A stretch of 64,000 bases of DNA, from positions 1 to 64,000 of the forward strand of contig CAMVDU010000003.1 in the NCBI GenBank assembly GCA_947166345.1. Direction: 5' to 3'. Below, in pieces: positions 1 to 9,356 of this stretch. Numbering within the stretch: the stretch's first letter is position 1; each line of letters starts with the position of its first letter. The stretch comes from an uncultured Prevotellaceae bacterium. GTDB lineage: Bacteria; Bacteroidota; Bacteroidia; Bacteroidales; Bacteroidaceae. The notes under the pieces are model-generated. The model did not search any database. It had not been told where the DNA came from and saw only the letters and a list, made by a program, of their open reading frames with translations. The translations under genes were made by a program, and so were the position numbers.

Positions 1-115
1 ACCCGTAGGAGCATTCCAGATTCAACATTTCAAATTATACAGATACTGATGAGAACGGAACTGATGCTATCGTCATCATGGCAAAGGCTGGGCAGAGATA
101 TAACGTAGTCTCATA

Positions 116-1531
116 TCACTTTCCCACGCAGAAATTCTTAAAGATATTTCCTAACACTTCGTTGGTGGTGATCTCGCCTCCGGTGATCTCGGAAAGGATG
201 GAAAGGACGTCGCGAAGATCTTCGGAAAGGAGGTCGCCGCTAAGACTCGTCTGGAGTCCTTCGAGGACGTGAGCCAACGAGTGGCTGGCACGAGTCAGGG
301 CATCGTAGTGGCGGGCGTTGGTGACGATAAAATCGGTGTCGGCGAGGGTGGGGATGTCGGCTGCTTGGAAGATGGCCTGCTCCAACTCCTCGATTCCCGT
401 ACCAAACTTGGCGCTGATGGCGACAAATGGCATATTTAACAAATTGTAACTATTGTTATCGACCTTATCAGACTTGTTTCCTACAACAATAAGCTTTTTA
501 TTTTCAGTAAGTTGCAGGACCTTGCTAATTTCTTCCGTTAATGGTTGTTGATCGATGAGCCAAAGAATGATGCGAGCCTTCTGAATGGCCTGAAAAGTGC
601 GTTCAATGCCTATCTGTTCCACCTCGTCGGCGGTCTGTCGGATGCCTGCGGTATCGATAAAACGGAAGGTGACGCCTTGGATGTCGATGGTGTCTTCGAT
701 GGTGTCGCGAGTGGTGCCGTGTACGTCTGATACGATGGCACGATCGTCCTTCAACAGGCGGTTGAGCAGGGTCGATTTGCCTACATTTGTCTTGCCCACT
801 ATAGCCACAGGGAAACCCTGCTTGAGGGCCTGTCCCGTTTCGAAGGAACGGGCAAGTTGAGTGATATGTTTGTCAATTTCTTTCGCAATAGAAGATAGCT
901 CGGCGCGGTCTGCAAATTCCAGGTCTTCGTGGTCGGAGAAGTCGAGTTCCAGTTCCAGTAGTGAGGTGAGCTTGAGCAGCTGTTCGCGCAGTTGTGCGAG
1001 TCTGGATGAGAAGTCGCCCCTGAGTTGACTCAGCGCCACTTGGTGGGTGGCTCGGTTGGTGGAGGCGATGAGATCGGCTACAGCCTCGGCCTGCGAGAGG
1101 TCTATCTTACCATTGAGATAGGCACGCTGGGTGTATTCTCCTGGCTGTGCCTGTCGGCAGCCGTTCTCTATGAGCAGCGCCAACACCCTATTTAATATAT
1201 AGCGCGAGCCGTGACAGGAAATTTCTGCCGCGTCCTCGCCGGTGTAAGAGTGGGGAGCGCGGAAAACGCTGACCAGCACCTCGTCGATGATTTGGCGCGA
1301 TGAAACCGTGCCACACACTTTTGAGGCGCTTCCTTTGGAAGTGGGGCCCTGAACGGGGGCAGTGCCTTTCTCGATGATATGGCCGTAGTGGACGGTGTTG
1401 GCTTGTGCTGTCGTGAGGTCTTTGGAGAATATGCGAGAAAGAATCTCAAGCGCTTGTGGGCCTGAGATTCTTATGATGCCAAGGGCTCCGCCTGGAGCGG
1501 TGGCTAATGCGCAGATGGTATCGACAGACAT
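116..1531 (-). CDS. mnmE: tRNA modification GTPase MnmE (TrmE)
   Basis: This is MnmE, which with MnmG installs the aminomethyl-type modification on U34 of certain tRNAs. The 471-residue product has the N-terminal folate-binding domain, a central helical domain and an embedded G domain: G1 GKTNVGKST near residue 246, switch TTRDT, G3 DTAG, G4 NKSD. It ends in FCVGK, the C-x-G-K tail with the catalytic cysteine. Residues about 55-80 look like an extra loop relative to Bacteroides MnmE as I remember it; that comparison is from memory. It is the last gene of a minus-strand run, 69 bp after the nucleoside phosphorylase. The 115 bases beyond its stop codon hold nothing I recognise. Confidence 0.97.
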   Translation of the reverse strand: MSVDTICALATAPGGALGIIRISGPQALEILSRIFSKDLTTAQANTVHYGHIIEKGTAPVQGPTSKGSASKVCGTVSSRQIIDEVLVSVFRAPHSYTGEDAAEISCHGSRYILNRVLALLIENGCRQAQPGEYTQRAYLNGKIDLSQAEAVADLIASTNRATHQVALSQLRGDFSSRLAQLREQLLKLTSLLELELDFSDHEDLEFADRAELSSIAKEIDKHITQLARSFETGQALKQGFPVAIVGKTNVGKSTLLNRLLKDDRAIVSDVHGTTRDTIEDTIDIQGVTFRFIDTAGIRQTADEVEQIGIERTFQAIQKARIILWLIDQQPLTEEISKVLQLTENKKLIVVGNKSDKVDNNSYNLLNMPFVAISAKFGTGIEELEQAIFQAADIPTLADTDFIVTNARHYDALTRASHSLAHVLEGLQTSLSGDLLSEDLRDVLSILSEITGGEITTNEVLGNIFKNFCVGK

Positions 1532-1606
1532 TAATGATTAAACATTAAGCATTAAACATTAAACATTTAATATTAGCCAATAACCTATAACCAATAACCA
1601 TTAAAT
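1530..1606. repeat. 7-bp tandem array between udp and mnmE
   Basis: Eleven consecutive heptamers fill the whole spacer between the phosphorylase and mnmE: ATTAATG, ATTAAAC, ATTAAGC, ATTAAAC twice, ATTTAAT, ATTAGCC, AATAACC, TATAACC, AATAACC, ATTAAAT. The array supplies the stop codon of the phosphorylase (1601-1603) and reaches the mnmE start codon. The same style of array (TAACCTT) lies at 55602-55643. Confidence 0.9.
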
Positions 1607-2473
1607 GCGGTCGAGCACCTTCTGGATGAGGGTGTCGATGGAGTTCTTGTACTCGGTGTTCATCTGCTGGGCATAGCGGTTGGCAATGACCATGCAGCAG
1701 GTCATAGCACGATGGCCCAACAGCGAGGCAAGACCGGCGAGGGCCGACGATTCCATCTCGAAGTTACAGATCTTCATGCCCTCGTACTCGAAGGCCTCAA
1801 TCTTCTGGTTCTGGTCGGGATCGGCAATGTCGGCACGCAGCTGGCGTCCCTGTGGTCCGTAGAAACCGCCGCAGGCTACGGTATAGCCACGCACCATATC
1901 GTCCTGAGCCACCTGCTCAATGAGGTCGGCATCGGCTACAGCCACATAGGGGGCACCCTTGATGGGGTCCCAGTGCATGTGTTCGCAGAAGGCCCGTTCC
2001 ATAGGCACGTCACACACCACGTTGCGTCCTGCATAATAGTTGAGCAGACCATCGAAGCCGATGCTTTTGACAGAGGCTACGAAGCAACCGGTGGGGGTGA
2101 AGGGCTGCAGACCGCCGCAGGTACCGATGCGTACCATTGTCAGCGTGCGGTGTTCGTCTTTCTCCTGACGGGTGGCGTAGTCGATGTTTGCCAGCGTGTC
2201 GAGCTCGTTGACCACGATGTCGATATTGTCGCAGCCAATGCCGTGACTCTGACAGGTGATGCGCTTGCCTTTGTAGGTGCCTGTGATGGTGTGAAACTCG
2301 CGACTGGACACCTCGTGCTCTATTGAGTCGAAGTGGGCTGCAACGGTGTTGACACGTGCAGGATCGCCCACAAGTACTACTCTGTCAGCCAGGTATTCGG
2401 GCTTCAGGTGAAGATGGAAGCAGGAGCCGTCGTTATTGATGATCAGCTCTGAGGGTGCAAATGTTTTTTTCAT
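1601..2473 (-). CDS. udp: Nucleoside phosphorylase, uridine phosphorylase type
   Basis: The 290-residue cytosolic enzyme belongs to the PNP/UDP (NP-I) family, which cleaves nucleosides with phosphate to base and ribose 1-phosphate. Visible family signatures are VVLVGDPARV near the N-terminus (phosphate-binding loop), VRIGTCGGL in the middle, and FEMESSALAGLA near residue 240, the ribose-contacting Glu-Met-Glu element. Length is slightly above E. coli Udp. Uridine specificity is inferred from resemblance to Bacteroidota uridine phosphorylases; another nucleoside is possible. It lies 16 bp after the PD40 protein gene and 69 bp before mnmE, so it is probably in the nfnAB transcript. A pyrimidine link is supported weakly by cdd in the next gene group. 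Confidence 0.85.
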   Translation of the reverse strand: MKKTFAPSELIINNDGSCFHLHLKPEYLADRVVLVGDPARVNTVAAHFDSIEHEVSSREFHTITGTYKGKRITCQSHGIGCDNIDIVVNELDTLANIDYATRQEKDEHRTLTMVRIGTCGGLQPFTPTGCFVASVKSIGFDGLLNYYAGRNVVCDVPMERAFCEHMHWDPIKGAPYVAVADADLIEQVAQDDMVRGYTVACGGFYGPQGRQLRADIADPDQNQKIEAFEYEGMKICNFEMESSALAGLASLLGHRAMTCCMVIANRYAQQMNTEYKNSIDTLIQKVLDRI

Positions 2474-2489
2474 AGTCTTTCAGGTTTTG

Positions 2490-3542
2490 TTATTGATATT
2501 GTTTGTTTCGTAGTTCTTTTTCTTTCTGTTTGATGGTCAACTGCAGCTGTTCCAGTTCTTGCTCGCTGTTGAGAATCTCGTTGCGCAGGGTGGCACGGTC
2601 GCTTTCCGAGGCACGGGCGTAGTAGTTGCGTGCCAGCAGCAGGGCCTTCTCGAGTACCTCGGCCTGGTGGTACAGGTTCTCGAGTTCGGACGATGGGCGC
2701 TTGCCGTTGCCTTTCTGTGCGTTCTTCCTCACATCGTTTCTGGCATTGTCCAGACGGTTGAGTGCCTGTTGGCGCAGTTTTTTGTCGGTCCATGTAGCCG
2801 AGATGCTGTCGATGCGTGCCAGCGAACGTATCTGCTGGTCGGTATAAGCCTCGGACACGTAGGTCTTGCGCGACTCGTCGGGCACGAATACGTAGATGCA
2901 CACCTTGTCGGAGGGCTGACGGCGGTCTGTGACGAAATAGCCCAACTGGTTGGCTTCGTCGATGACATACAGATAGTCGTTGGCCTCGGAGGAGAATGGC
3001 ATACCCAGGTTCTCGCCTTTAAGGTAGGTGCCCGTGTCGGCATCATAGCGCGTCACGAATAGATCGTAGCCGCCTATCGACTTCTCACCCTGCTGAGCGT
3101 AGTAGAGGGTGATGCCGTCGGGCATGATGTAGGGGAAGTTTGCCGAAGCCTGATCAATGCCTTTCAGGGCAGCCGGCTTGGTCCACTCGTCGCCGATAAA
3201 GTCGCTCTCGGTGATGTGGAACAGCGAGTCTGACGTATCGAAAACCGTTGTCAGACGGTGGTCGTTCAGCTCGTTAGTGAACTGTCCGAGACCACCAGCC
3301 TGAGCCAGTTTTCCACATTCTGCCGACAGGGGTATGTGGCTGATGAAGTTGTTCTTGTCAACCACCATGCTGTCTACGAACATGATTTGTCGGACAGCCG
3401 TCAGCATCTGAGTGATACGTGGGTCTTCCGTCACCTCCTCTTTCTTCGCTTTTTTGTTGCGTGAGGATGACTTGCCGCGCTGAGCCGTTGCGGAGAACGG
3501 TATGAGCAGCGCCAGGAGGAGTATGACTAAAGTACGTTTCAT
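2490..3542 (-). CDS. Exported PD40-type beta-propeller protein with C-terminal coiled coil
   Basis: The 350-residue product has a signal peptide (MKRTLVILLLALLIPFSATAQ) with likely cleavage after the Ala before Gln. A basic linker rich in Ser, Lys and Arg follows. The middle resembles PD40/WD40-like propeller repeats: FPYIMPDGITLYYAQQGEKS, YDLFVTRYD and NDYLYVIDEANQLGYFVT. The last 90 residues are charged and heptad-like (ARNDVRKNAQKG, then ENLYHQAEVLEKALLLARNYY), suggesting a coiled coil. The start codon overlaps the nfnAB stop by four bases (ATGA), so the two are translationally coupled, although an envelope protein and a cytosolic redox enzyme have no obvious shared task. Function unknown. 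Confidence 0.8.
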   Translation of the reverse strand: MKRTLVILLLALLIPFSATAQRGKSSSRNKKAKKEEVTEDPRITQMLTAVRQIMFVDSMVVDKNNFISHIPLSAECGKLAQAGGLGQFTNELNDHRLTTVFDTSDSLFHITESDFIGDEWTKPAALKGIDQASANFPYIMPDGITLYYAQQGEKSIGGYDLFVTRYDADTGTYLKGENLGMPFSSEANDYLYVIDEANQLGYFVTDRRQPSDKVCIYVFVPDESRKTYVSEAYTDQQIRSLARIDSISATWTDKKLRQQALNRLDNARNDVRKNAQKGNGKRPSSELENLYHQAEVLEKALLLARNYYARASESDRATLRNEILNSEQELEQLQLTIKQKEKELRNKQYQ

Positions 3543-5905
3543 GCTTGTTTCTGAAGATATTCGTCCATGTTCTGTGCGGCACGACGACCGTCACCCATAG
3601 CGAGGATAACAGTAGCACCTCCGCGCACGATGTCGCCACCGGCAAAGATCTCCTTGCGGCTTGACTGCATCTCCTCGGAGACGACGATGGTGTTCTTGCG
3701 TCCCAGTTCCAAGCCCTCGATACTCTTGGGAACGAGCGGGTTGGGCGATACGCCTACTGCCACGATGACCTGATCGACATCGAGGGTCACGGTCTTGCCC
3801 TCAACGGGAACAGGACTGCGACGGCCTGAGGCATCGGGCTCACCCAGCTCCATCACCTGCAGAACAGCAGCCTTCACGGCACCCTGTTCGTCAGCAAGAT
3901 ACTCGATGGGGTTGTGCAGCGTCAGGAACTTGATACCCTCTTCCTTAGCGTGTTTTACCTCCTCCAGACGGGCAGGCATCTCCACCTCGGAACGACGATA
4001 AACCAACGTAACGTCAGCGCCCAGACGCTTAGCCGTACGGCAAGAGTCCATAGCGGTGTTACCACCACCTACCACGAGCACGCTCTTGGCAGGATTCAAT
4101 GGCGTATCGGTAGTCGGGTTGGCAGCATCCATCAGGTTTACACGAGTCAGATACTCATTAGACGACATGATGTTGATGCTGTTCTCACCAGGAATATTCA
4201 TGAAGTTGGGCAGACCAGCGCCAGAGCCCACGAAGATACCCTTGAAACCCTGAGCCTCCAGCTGTTCGACGCTGATGGTCTTACCCACGATGACGTCGGT
4301 CTGGAAGTGAACGCCCATCTTGGCGAGATTCTCTATTTCTACGTCGACAATCTTGTTGGGCAGACGGAACTCGGGGATACCATATTTCAGTACACCACCA
4401 ATCTCGTGCAGAGCCTCGAAGACATACACATCGTAGCCCTTCTTCACCATATCGCCAGCAAACGAGAGTCCGGCAGGACCAGAGCCCACGACTGCAATCT
4501 TGATGCCGTTGGAGGGTGCAATCTCTGGCAGAGAGATGTTACCGCTCTCACGCTCAAAGTCTGCAGCAAAACGCTCCAGATAGCCGATGGCCACAGCAGG
4601 CTCGTTCATCTTCAGGTGGATACACTTGCTCTCGCACTGCTTCTCCTGAGGACAAACACGTCCGCAGACAGCGGGTAGGGCAGAGGTGTTCTTCAGCACC
4701 TTAGCTGCAGCCAGGAACTGACCACGCTCGATGTTCTTGATGAACGAAGGAATATTAATGTTTACAGGACAACCCTCAACACAAGTAGGCTTGGCGCAAT
4801 CCAGACAGCGCTTGGCTTCTGTCATTGCCATCTCCTTTGTCAGTCCGATGTTTACCTCCTCAGTGCGGGTTGTTGCACGATATACAGGATCGAGCTCAGG
4901 CATCACGACACGCTCAATCTGCGTGCGCTCCTTGGGTTTCATCGAGGCACGCAACTCCTTGCGCCATTCGGCATCGCGGTCGATGAGGATATCAATCGTA
5001 TCGTTGGTAGGAACGTTGTCCATCACGACATTGGTGGTTTTTCCGAATTCTCCGGTCTTTCCGGATTCTCCAGAGAAAGAGTCGAGATGCTCCTCAAAGT
5101 GGGCCAGTTCTTCCTGCTCTTCGCGCTTGAAGGTTCCCATGCGCTTGAACATCTCGTCCCAATCGACGAGGGCTCCGTCAAACTCGGGACCGTCGATGCA
5201 CACGAACTTCGTCTTGCCACCGATGGTCAGACGACAGGCACCGCACATACCCGTACCGTCCACCATGATGGTGTTCAGACTGACTTCGCAGGGGATATTG
5301 TGCTTCTGGGCGGTGAGGTTAGAGAACTTCATCATGATGGGAGGACCGATGGCAAACACCTTATCGACATGCTCCTGCTCGAAGAACTTCTCCATACCTA
5401 CTGTTACCACACCCTTCTCACCGTAAGAGCCGTCGTCAGTCATAATGATGACCTCATCACTGCTCTCGCGTACCTTATCTTCTAATATAATAAGATCCTT
5501 GGAGCGTCCGGCCATCACAGAGAGTACACGGTTGCCAGCAGCCTTCAGAGCCTGGATGATAGGCAGCATGGGCGCTACACCCAGACCACCGCCGGCGCAG
5601 ACCACCGTACCGTATTTCTCGATGCGGGTGGGGTTGCCAAGAGGTCCAACGATGTCGGCAAGATAGTCGCCCTCGTTCAGGGCACAGAGTTTCTTTGACG
5701 ACAGACCAACCACCTGAACTACCAGGGTGATGGTGCCTTTCTCTATGTCGGCTCCTGCAATGGTGAGAGGCATGCGCTCACCTTTTTGATCAACACGTAC
5801 AATCACGAAGTTGCCGGCTTTACGGCTTTTGGCAATCAACGGAGCCTCCATCTCGAAGAGAAAGACTTTTTCGGAAAATTGCTCTTTCCTTACAATTTTG
5901 TTCAT
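3539..5905 (-). CDS. Fused NfnAB-type NADH-ferredoxin:NADP+ oxidoreductase (PyrK-like domain plus GltD-like domain)
   Basis: The 788-residue chain joins two flavoproteins that are separate in many anaerobes. Residues 1-265 are a PyrK/NfnA-type module: FAD-binding beta barrel, NAD loop CAGGGLGVAPMLP, and a [2Fe-2S] site with Cys 221, 224 and 236. Residues about 310-788 are GltD/NfnB-like: cysteine clusters RCLDCAKPTCVEGCP and CGRVCPQEKQCESKC for [4Fe-4S] centres, a dinucleotide motif VGSGPAGLSFAG, and a second one VVGGGNTAMD. Automated pipelines often call this a DHOD electron-transfer subunit/glutamate synthase fusion; no pyrD or gltB neighbour is present, so flavin-based electron bifurcation (Nfn) is the better inference. 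A 9-bp repeat insertion encodes residues 277-288 between the modules. Confidence 0.85.
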   Translation of the reverse strand: MNKIVRKEQFSEKVFLFEMEAPLIAKSRKAGNFVIVRVDQKGERMPLTIAGADIEKGTITLVVQVVGLSSKKLCALNEGDYLADIVGPLGNPTRIEKYGTVVCAGGGLGVAPMLPIIQALKAAGNRVLSVMAGRSKDLIILEDKVRESSDEVIIMTDDGSYGEKGVVTVGMEKFFEQEHVDKVFAIGPPIMMKFSNLTAQKHNIPCEVSLNTIMVDGTGMCGACRLTIGGKTKFVCIDGPEFDGALVDWDEMFKRMGTFKREEQEELAHFEEHLDSFSGESGKTGEFGKTTNVVMDNVPTNDTIDILIDRDAEWRKELRASMKPKERTQIERVVMPELDPVYRATTRTEEVNIGLTKEMAMTEAKRCLDCAKPTCVEGCPVNINIPSFIKNIERGQFLAAAKVLKNTSALPAVCGRVCPQEKQCESKCIHLKMNEPAVAIGYLERFAADFERESGNISLPEIAPSNGIKIAVVGSGPAGLSFAGDMVKKGYDVYVFEALHEIGGVLKYGIPEFRLPNKIVDVEIENLAKMGVHFQTDVIVGKTISVEQLEAQGFKGIFVGSGAGLPNFMNIPGENSINIMSSNEYLTRVNLMDAANPTTDTPLNPAKSVLVVGGGNTAMDSCRTAKRLGADVTLVYRRSEVEMPARLEEVKHAKEEGIKFLTLHNPIEYLADEQGAVKAAVLQVMELGEPDASGRRSPVPVEGKTVTLDVDQVIVAVGVSPNPLVPKSIEGLELGRKNTIVVSEEMQSSRKEIFAGGDIVRGGATVILAMGDGRRAAQNMDEYLQKQA
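5041..5076. repeat. 9-bp tandem array inside nfnAB (four units)
   Basis: Plus-strand units are TTCCGAATT, CTCCGGTCT, TTCCGGATT, CTCCAGAGA. They encode the linker SGESGKTGEFGK (residues about 279-290) between the NfnA-like and NfnB-like parts. Closely related arrays lie in uvrA (7553-7606) and valS (32641-32667). Confidence 0.85.
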
Positions 5906-5937
5906 TTTATTGTTAAGTTTGTTTCAATTTCAGGCTG

Positions 5938-5945
5938 CAAAGGTA
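5938..5945 (-). promoter_or_regulatory. Promoter -7 element for nfnAB
   Basis: Minus-strand TACCTTTG matches the Bacteroidota -7 consensus TAnnTTTG, 33 bases upstream of the nfnAB ATG. I see no clear TTTG box at the -33 distance. Confidence 0.55.
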
Positions 5946-6010
5946 GCAAATAATATTGAATTACAACTATTTTTTGGGATAAAAGTGCTTGTCTTACCCC
6001 GATGCAGCCA

Positions 6011-6484
6011 TCAGAACTCGGTAAACGACAGGGGCATCAAGTTCTTGATGCCGTCCATCACATACAGACGCTGCTGGCCGTAGAGGATGATGCGCAGCGG
6101 CTGATGGAAGCGTGTCTCGGTCTCGATCATCACCTGTCGACAGGTGCCGCAGGGTGATACCGGTTGCTGGGTGAGCTCGCCTGTGGTATCGCGTGCAGCA
6201 ATAGCAATGGTAGTCACTGCCACATCGGGCTGTTGAGCACCGGCAGCGAAAATGGCCGACCGTTCAGCACAGATGCCGGCAGGGAAAGCAGCGTTCTCCT
6301 GGTTGCAGCCCGGGAACATCATGCCATTAGCCAGTTGGATGGCAGCTCCTACGCGGAATCGTGAGTACTTGGCATAGGAATTGGCTGTCGATGCGATAGC
6401 CATCTGCACCAGTTTCTGTTCGTCAGCTGTCAGCTCGTCGAGCTGGCACTCGTGAATGATGGGTCTTAGTTGAAGGTCTTTCAT
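6011..6484 (-). CDS. cdd: Cytidine deaminase
   Basis: The 157-residue enzyme deaminates cytidine and deoxycytidine to the uridine nucleosides in pyrimidine salvage. The zinc site is complete: CAERSAIF carries the Cys ligand and the catalytic Glu, and PCGTCRQV carries the two further Cys ligands of the tetrameric Cdd type. The start overlaps the uvrA stop by four bases (ATGA), so it is the distal gene of pepD-uvrA-cdd. It has about 25 N-terminal residues before the usual domain start. The product feeds uridine to phosphorylases such as the one at 1601-2473. Confidence 0.96.
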   Translation of the reverse strand: MKDLQLRPIIHECQLDELTADEQKLVQMAIASTANSYAKYSRFRVGAAIQLANGMMFPGCNQENAAFPAGICAERSAIFAAGAQQPDVAVTTIAIAARDTTGELTQQPVSPCGTCRQVMIETETRFHQPLRIILYGQQRLYVMDGIKNLMPLSFTEF

Positions 6485-9342
6485 ATTTTTTGTTTTAGAT
6501 ATTGTCCGGTAATACTCTCAGCACATGCCGCAACCTCTTCTGGCGTGCCTGTGCAGACAAGGTTTCCTCCCCTGTCGCCACCGTCGGGTCCCAAGTCAAT
6601 AACGTGGTCTGCCATCTTGATGACATCCAGGTTGTGCTCGATGATAAGGATAGTGTGTCCACGTTCGATGAGTGCGTTCATGGACTTCAGCAGACGGTCT
6701 ATGTCGTGGAAGTGAAGACCCGTGGTGGGTTCGTCGAAGATAAAGAGCGTGGGCTCCTGACGCTCCTGACCAATGAAGAAGGCCAGTTTCACACGCTGGT
6801 TCTCACCGCCCGACAGCGATGATGAGTTCTGTCCCATCTTGATATAGCCCAGTCCCACGTCCTCAAGAGGCTGCAGGCGACGGGTGATGACACTGTCAGG
6901 TCCGAAGAAGTCAATAGCCTCGCTGATGGTCATATTGAGAATGTCATCAATGTTCTTGCCTTGATAACGCACGTCGAGGATGTCGTGCTTGAAACGCTTG
7001 CCGTGACAAGATTCGCATTCGAGTACGATATCGGCCATGAACTGCATCTCGACCGTGATGGTGCCAGCACCCTTGCATTCGTCGCAACGTCCGCCGTCGG
7101 TATTGAACGAGAAGTACTGGGGCGTGAATCCCATCTGTTGGGACAGAGGCTGTTCGGCAAAGAGGTCACGGATGGCATCGTAGGCTTTCACATAGGTAGC
7201 GGGATTGGAGCGCGTAGATTTGCCTATGGGGTTCTGGTCAACAAACTCCACACGTCTGATGGCATCGACGTCGCCACCGAGGCTTATATAGTCGCCTGGC
7301 GCATCGCACACATCGCCTAAACGCCGTTTCAGGGCAGGGTAGAGAATACCCTTGATCAGACTCGATTTTCCAGATCCCGACACGCCAGTGACTACTGTCA
7401 TCACGTTCAGTGGTATCTTCACGTCGATGCCGCGAAGATTGTTCATGCGGGCTCCTTTTATTTCGATATATTGGTTCCACGGACGTCGCGACGTGGGCAC
7501 AGGCAAGGTGTCTTGGCCTGTGAGGTATCGCAGGGTGTGGGAGCGGATAACGCCGGATTCTTCGGACTCTCCGGATATTCCGGACTTTCCGGATTTTTCG
7601 GAATGTCCAGCAATAGCAGACGCGGGGCCTGCAAAGACGATTTCTCCTCCCAGGCGTCCTGCATCGGGTCCTACATCGATGAGATAGTCGGCTGCACGCA
7701 TGATTTCCTCGTCGTGCTCTACCACTACCACCGTATTGCCTAATGCCTGTAGCTCTTTGAGCACTTTGATGAGGCGGTCGGTGTCGCGTGAGTGCAGTCC
7801 GATGCTGGGTTCGTCGAGTATGTAGAGCGAGCCTACCAGCGAGGATCCCAATGAGGTGCAGAGGTTGATGCGCTGACTCTCACCACCTGAAAGGGAGTTG
7901 CTGAGGCGGTTAAGTGTCAGGTAGCTGAGTCCTACGTCCAGAAGGAACTGCAGACGTGAACGTATTTCTGTCAGTAAGCGCTTGCCTACCTCGGCATCAT
8001 GCTCTGACAGCTCCAGATGATCGAACCATTCCTTCAGTCGTACCACAGGCATCTGCACCAGGTCGGTGATGCTCCTGCCGTTAATCTTCACGTAGTCGGC
8101 CTCGGGCTTCAGACGGGTACCGTGACAAACGTTGCAGTCGGTCTTGCCGCGGTAACGGCTCAACATGACGCGGTACTGTATCTTGTACTGGTTTTCCTTT
8201 ACCATCTGGAAGAAGTTGTCGATACAAGGACGCTCCTGCGGGTCCTTATGCATGTCGCTGGGCAGTCCGTGCCACAACTGGTCACGTTGCTTTTGGGTGA
8301 GGTTGTAATAGGGTTCGAAGATGGGGAAATCGTCCTTGGCGGCATTCCGTATGAACCACTGCTGCCATTCGCTCATCTTCTCGCCGTGCCAACATACCAC
8401 ACAGCCATCATAGACCGACAAGGTAGTGTTGGGGATGACCAGATGTTCGTCGATGCCGATGATTTTGCCAAAGCCCTGACACTCGGGACAGGCGCCGGCA
8501 GGCGAATTGAAAGAGAAAAGCTGATCGGTAGGTTCCTCGAAGGTTATACCATCGGCCTCGAAGCGTGTAGAGAAATCGTAGAAGATGCCTGATGGGAGCA
8601 CCATCAGACGCAGATTGCCGTTGCCCTCATAGAAAGCGGTCTCGGCAGAATCGACCAGTCGGGAAATGGTGTCCTTCGACGGGTCGGCAGAGAGACGGTC
8701 GATGACAAGAAAGATAGCCTCTTGGGTCTTATGGGGCTCATGGGGCTCATGGGGCTCATGGGGCTCAAGATAATCGTCTATGCGCTGAAAATCGCTGCCT
8801 ACATAGATGCGGCTGTAGCCTTGCAGGATGCAGGCTTTCAGTTGCTGCTCGGTAGTGCGCCCTTCTGGTACCACCAATGGGGCAAGTACCACGAACTTGG
8901 TGCCCTCAGAGAACTCGAGCATTTTCTGGACCACATCCTCGGTGGAATGCTTTTTGACCTCTTGACCACTGATGGGTGAAAAGGTGTGGCCTATTCGTGC
9001 ATAGAGCAGACGCAGGTATTCGTAAATCTCGGTGGAGGTACCAACGGTAGAGCGAGGATTGCGGGCGATGACTTTCTGTTCGATGGCGATGGCAGGCGGA
9101 ATGCCGCGGATGAAGTCGCATTCGGGTTTATTCATGCGTCCAAGGAACTGTCGGGCATAGCTTGAAAGGCTCTCTACATAGCGGCGCTGTCCCTCGGCAT
9201 AGAGGGTGTCAAATGCCAGCGATGACTTTCCGCTGCCACTGACACCTGCAATCACTACGAACTGCCCATGAGGTATGCGCACATCAACGTTCTTCAGGTT
9301 GTTGACGCGTGCACCTTTGATCTCTATATACTCCTGACTCAT
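6481..9342 (-). CDS. uvrA: UvrA, excinuclease ABC subunit A
   Basis: UvrA is the damage-sensing ABC ATPase of nucleotide excision repair. The 953-residue chain has two Walker A motifs (both GVSGSGKSSL), two signature motifs (LSGGESQR and LSGGENQR) and zinc-finger cysteine pairs (CPECQGFG, CNVCHGT, CDECKGAG, CESCHG). I start at 9342 (MSQEYIEIKG), where homology begins; an in-frame ATG at 9393 would overlap pepD by 37 bases. Two low-complexity insertions are unlike ordinary UvrA: about residues 192-206 with four EPH triplets, and about residues 579-596 (HSEKSGKSGISGESEESG). Both are encoded by 9-bp tandem arrays. uvrB is 7.7 kb away at 17078-19105. Confidence 0.97.
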   Translation of the reverse strand: MSQEYIEIKGARVNNLKNVDVRIPHGQFVVIAGVSGSGKSSLAFDTLYAEGQRRYVESLSSYARQFLGRMNKPECDFIRGIPPAIAIEQKVIARNPRSTVGTSTEIYEYLRLLYARIGHTFSPISGQEVKKHSTEDVVQKMLEFSEGTKFVVLAPLVVPEGRTTEQQLKACILQGYSRIYVGSDFQRIDDYLEPHEPHEPHEPHKTQEAIFLVIDRLSADPSKDTISRLVDSAETAFYEGNGNLRLMVLPSGIFYDFSTRFEADGITFEEPTDQLFSFNSPAGACPECQGFGKIIGIDEHLVIPNTTLSVYDGCVVCWHGEKMSEWQQWFIRNAAKDDFPIFEPYYNLTQKQRDQLWHGLPSDMHKDPQERPCIDNFFQMVKENQYKIQYRVMLSRYRGKTDCNVCHGTRLKPEADYVKINGRSITDLVQMPVVRLKEWFDHLELSEHDAEVGKRLLTEIRSRLQFLLDVGLSYLTLNRLSNSLSGGESQRINLCTSLGSSLVGSLYILDEPSIGLHSRDTDRLIKVLKELQALGNTVVVVEHDEEIMRAADYLIDVGPDAGRLGGEIVFAGPASAIAGHSEKSGKSGISGESEESGVIRSHTLRYLTGQDTLPVPTSRRPWNQYIEIKGARMNNLRGIDVKIPLNVMTVVTGVSGSGKSSLIKGILYPALKRRLGDVCDAPGDYISLGGDVDAIRRVEFVDQNPIGKSTRSNPATYVKAYDAIRDLFAEQPLSQQMGFTPQYFSFNTDGGRCDECKGAGTITVEMQFMADIVLECESCHGKRFKHDILDVRYQGKNIDDILNMTISEAIDFFGPDSVITRRLQPLEDVGLGYIKMGQNSSSLSGGENQRVKLAFFIGQERQEPTLFIFDEPTTGLHFHDIDRLLKSMNALIERGHTILIIEHNLDVIKMADHVIDLGPDGGDRGGNLVCTGTPEEVAACAESITGQYLKQKI
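7553..7606. repeat. 9-bp tandem array inside uvrA (six units)
   Basis: Plus-strand units CCGGATTCT, TCGGACTCT, CCGGATATT, CCGGACTTT, CCGGATTTT, TCGGAATGT encode the Ser/Gly/Glu/Lys-rich insertion near residues 579-596. Positions 7556-7575 are the exact reverse complement of 32643-32662 in valS, so both genes read TCCGGAGAGTCCGAAGAATC in the sense direction. Confidence 0.9.
8723..8767. repeat. 9-bp tandem array inside uvrA (five units)
   Basis: Plus strand TGGGTCTTA followed by four perfect copies of TGGGGCTCA. On the coding strand this gives the EPH triplets. The nonamer TGGGTCTTA also occurs at 61841-61849 in an intergenic array of the same period. Confidence 0.92.
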
Positions 9343-9356
9343 CCGCGCTTTCTCAC

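Noticed and set aside
116..150. The mnmE 3' end as an integration site for a genomic island
   Set aside because: Islands such as SGI1 use the 3' end of this gene in other phyla, but no integrase or duplicated end is visible in the 115 bases available.
78..272. 64-codon plus-strand open frame at the window start
   Set aside because: It runs antisense through the conserved C-terminus of MnmE; no homology seen.
3539..5905. Dihydroorotate dehydrogenase electron-transfer subunit fused to glutamate synthase
   Set aside because: No pyrD or gltB partner is nearby and the two-module order with extra Fe-S cysteines matches Nfn; the alternative label reflects domain similarity only.
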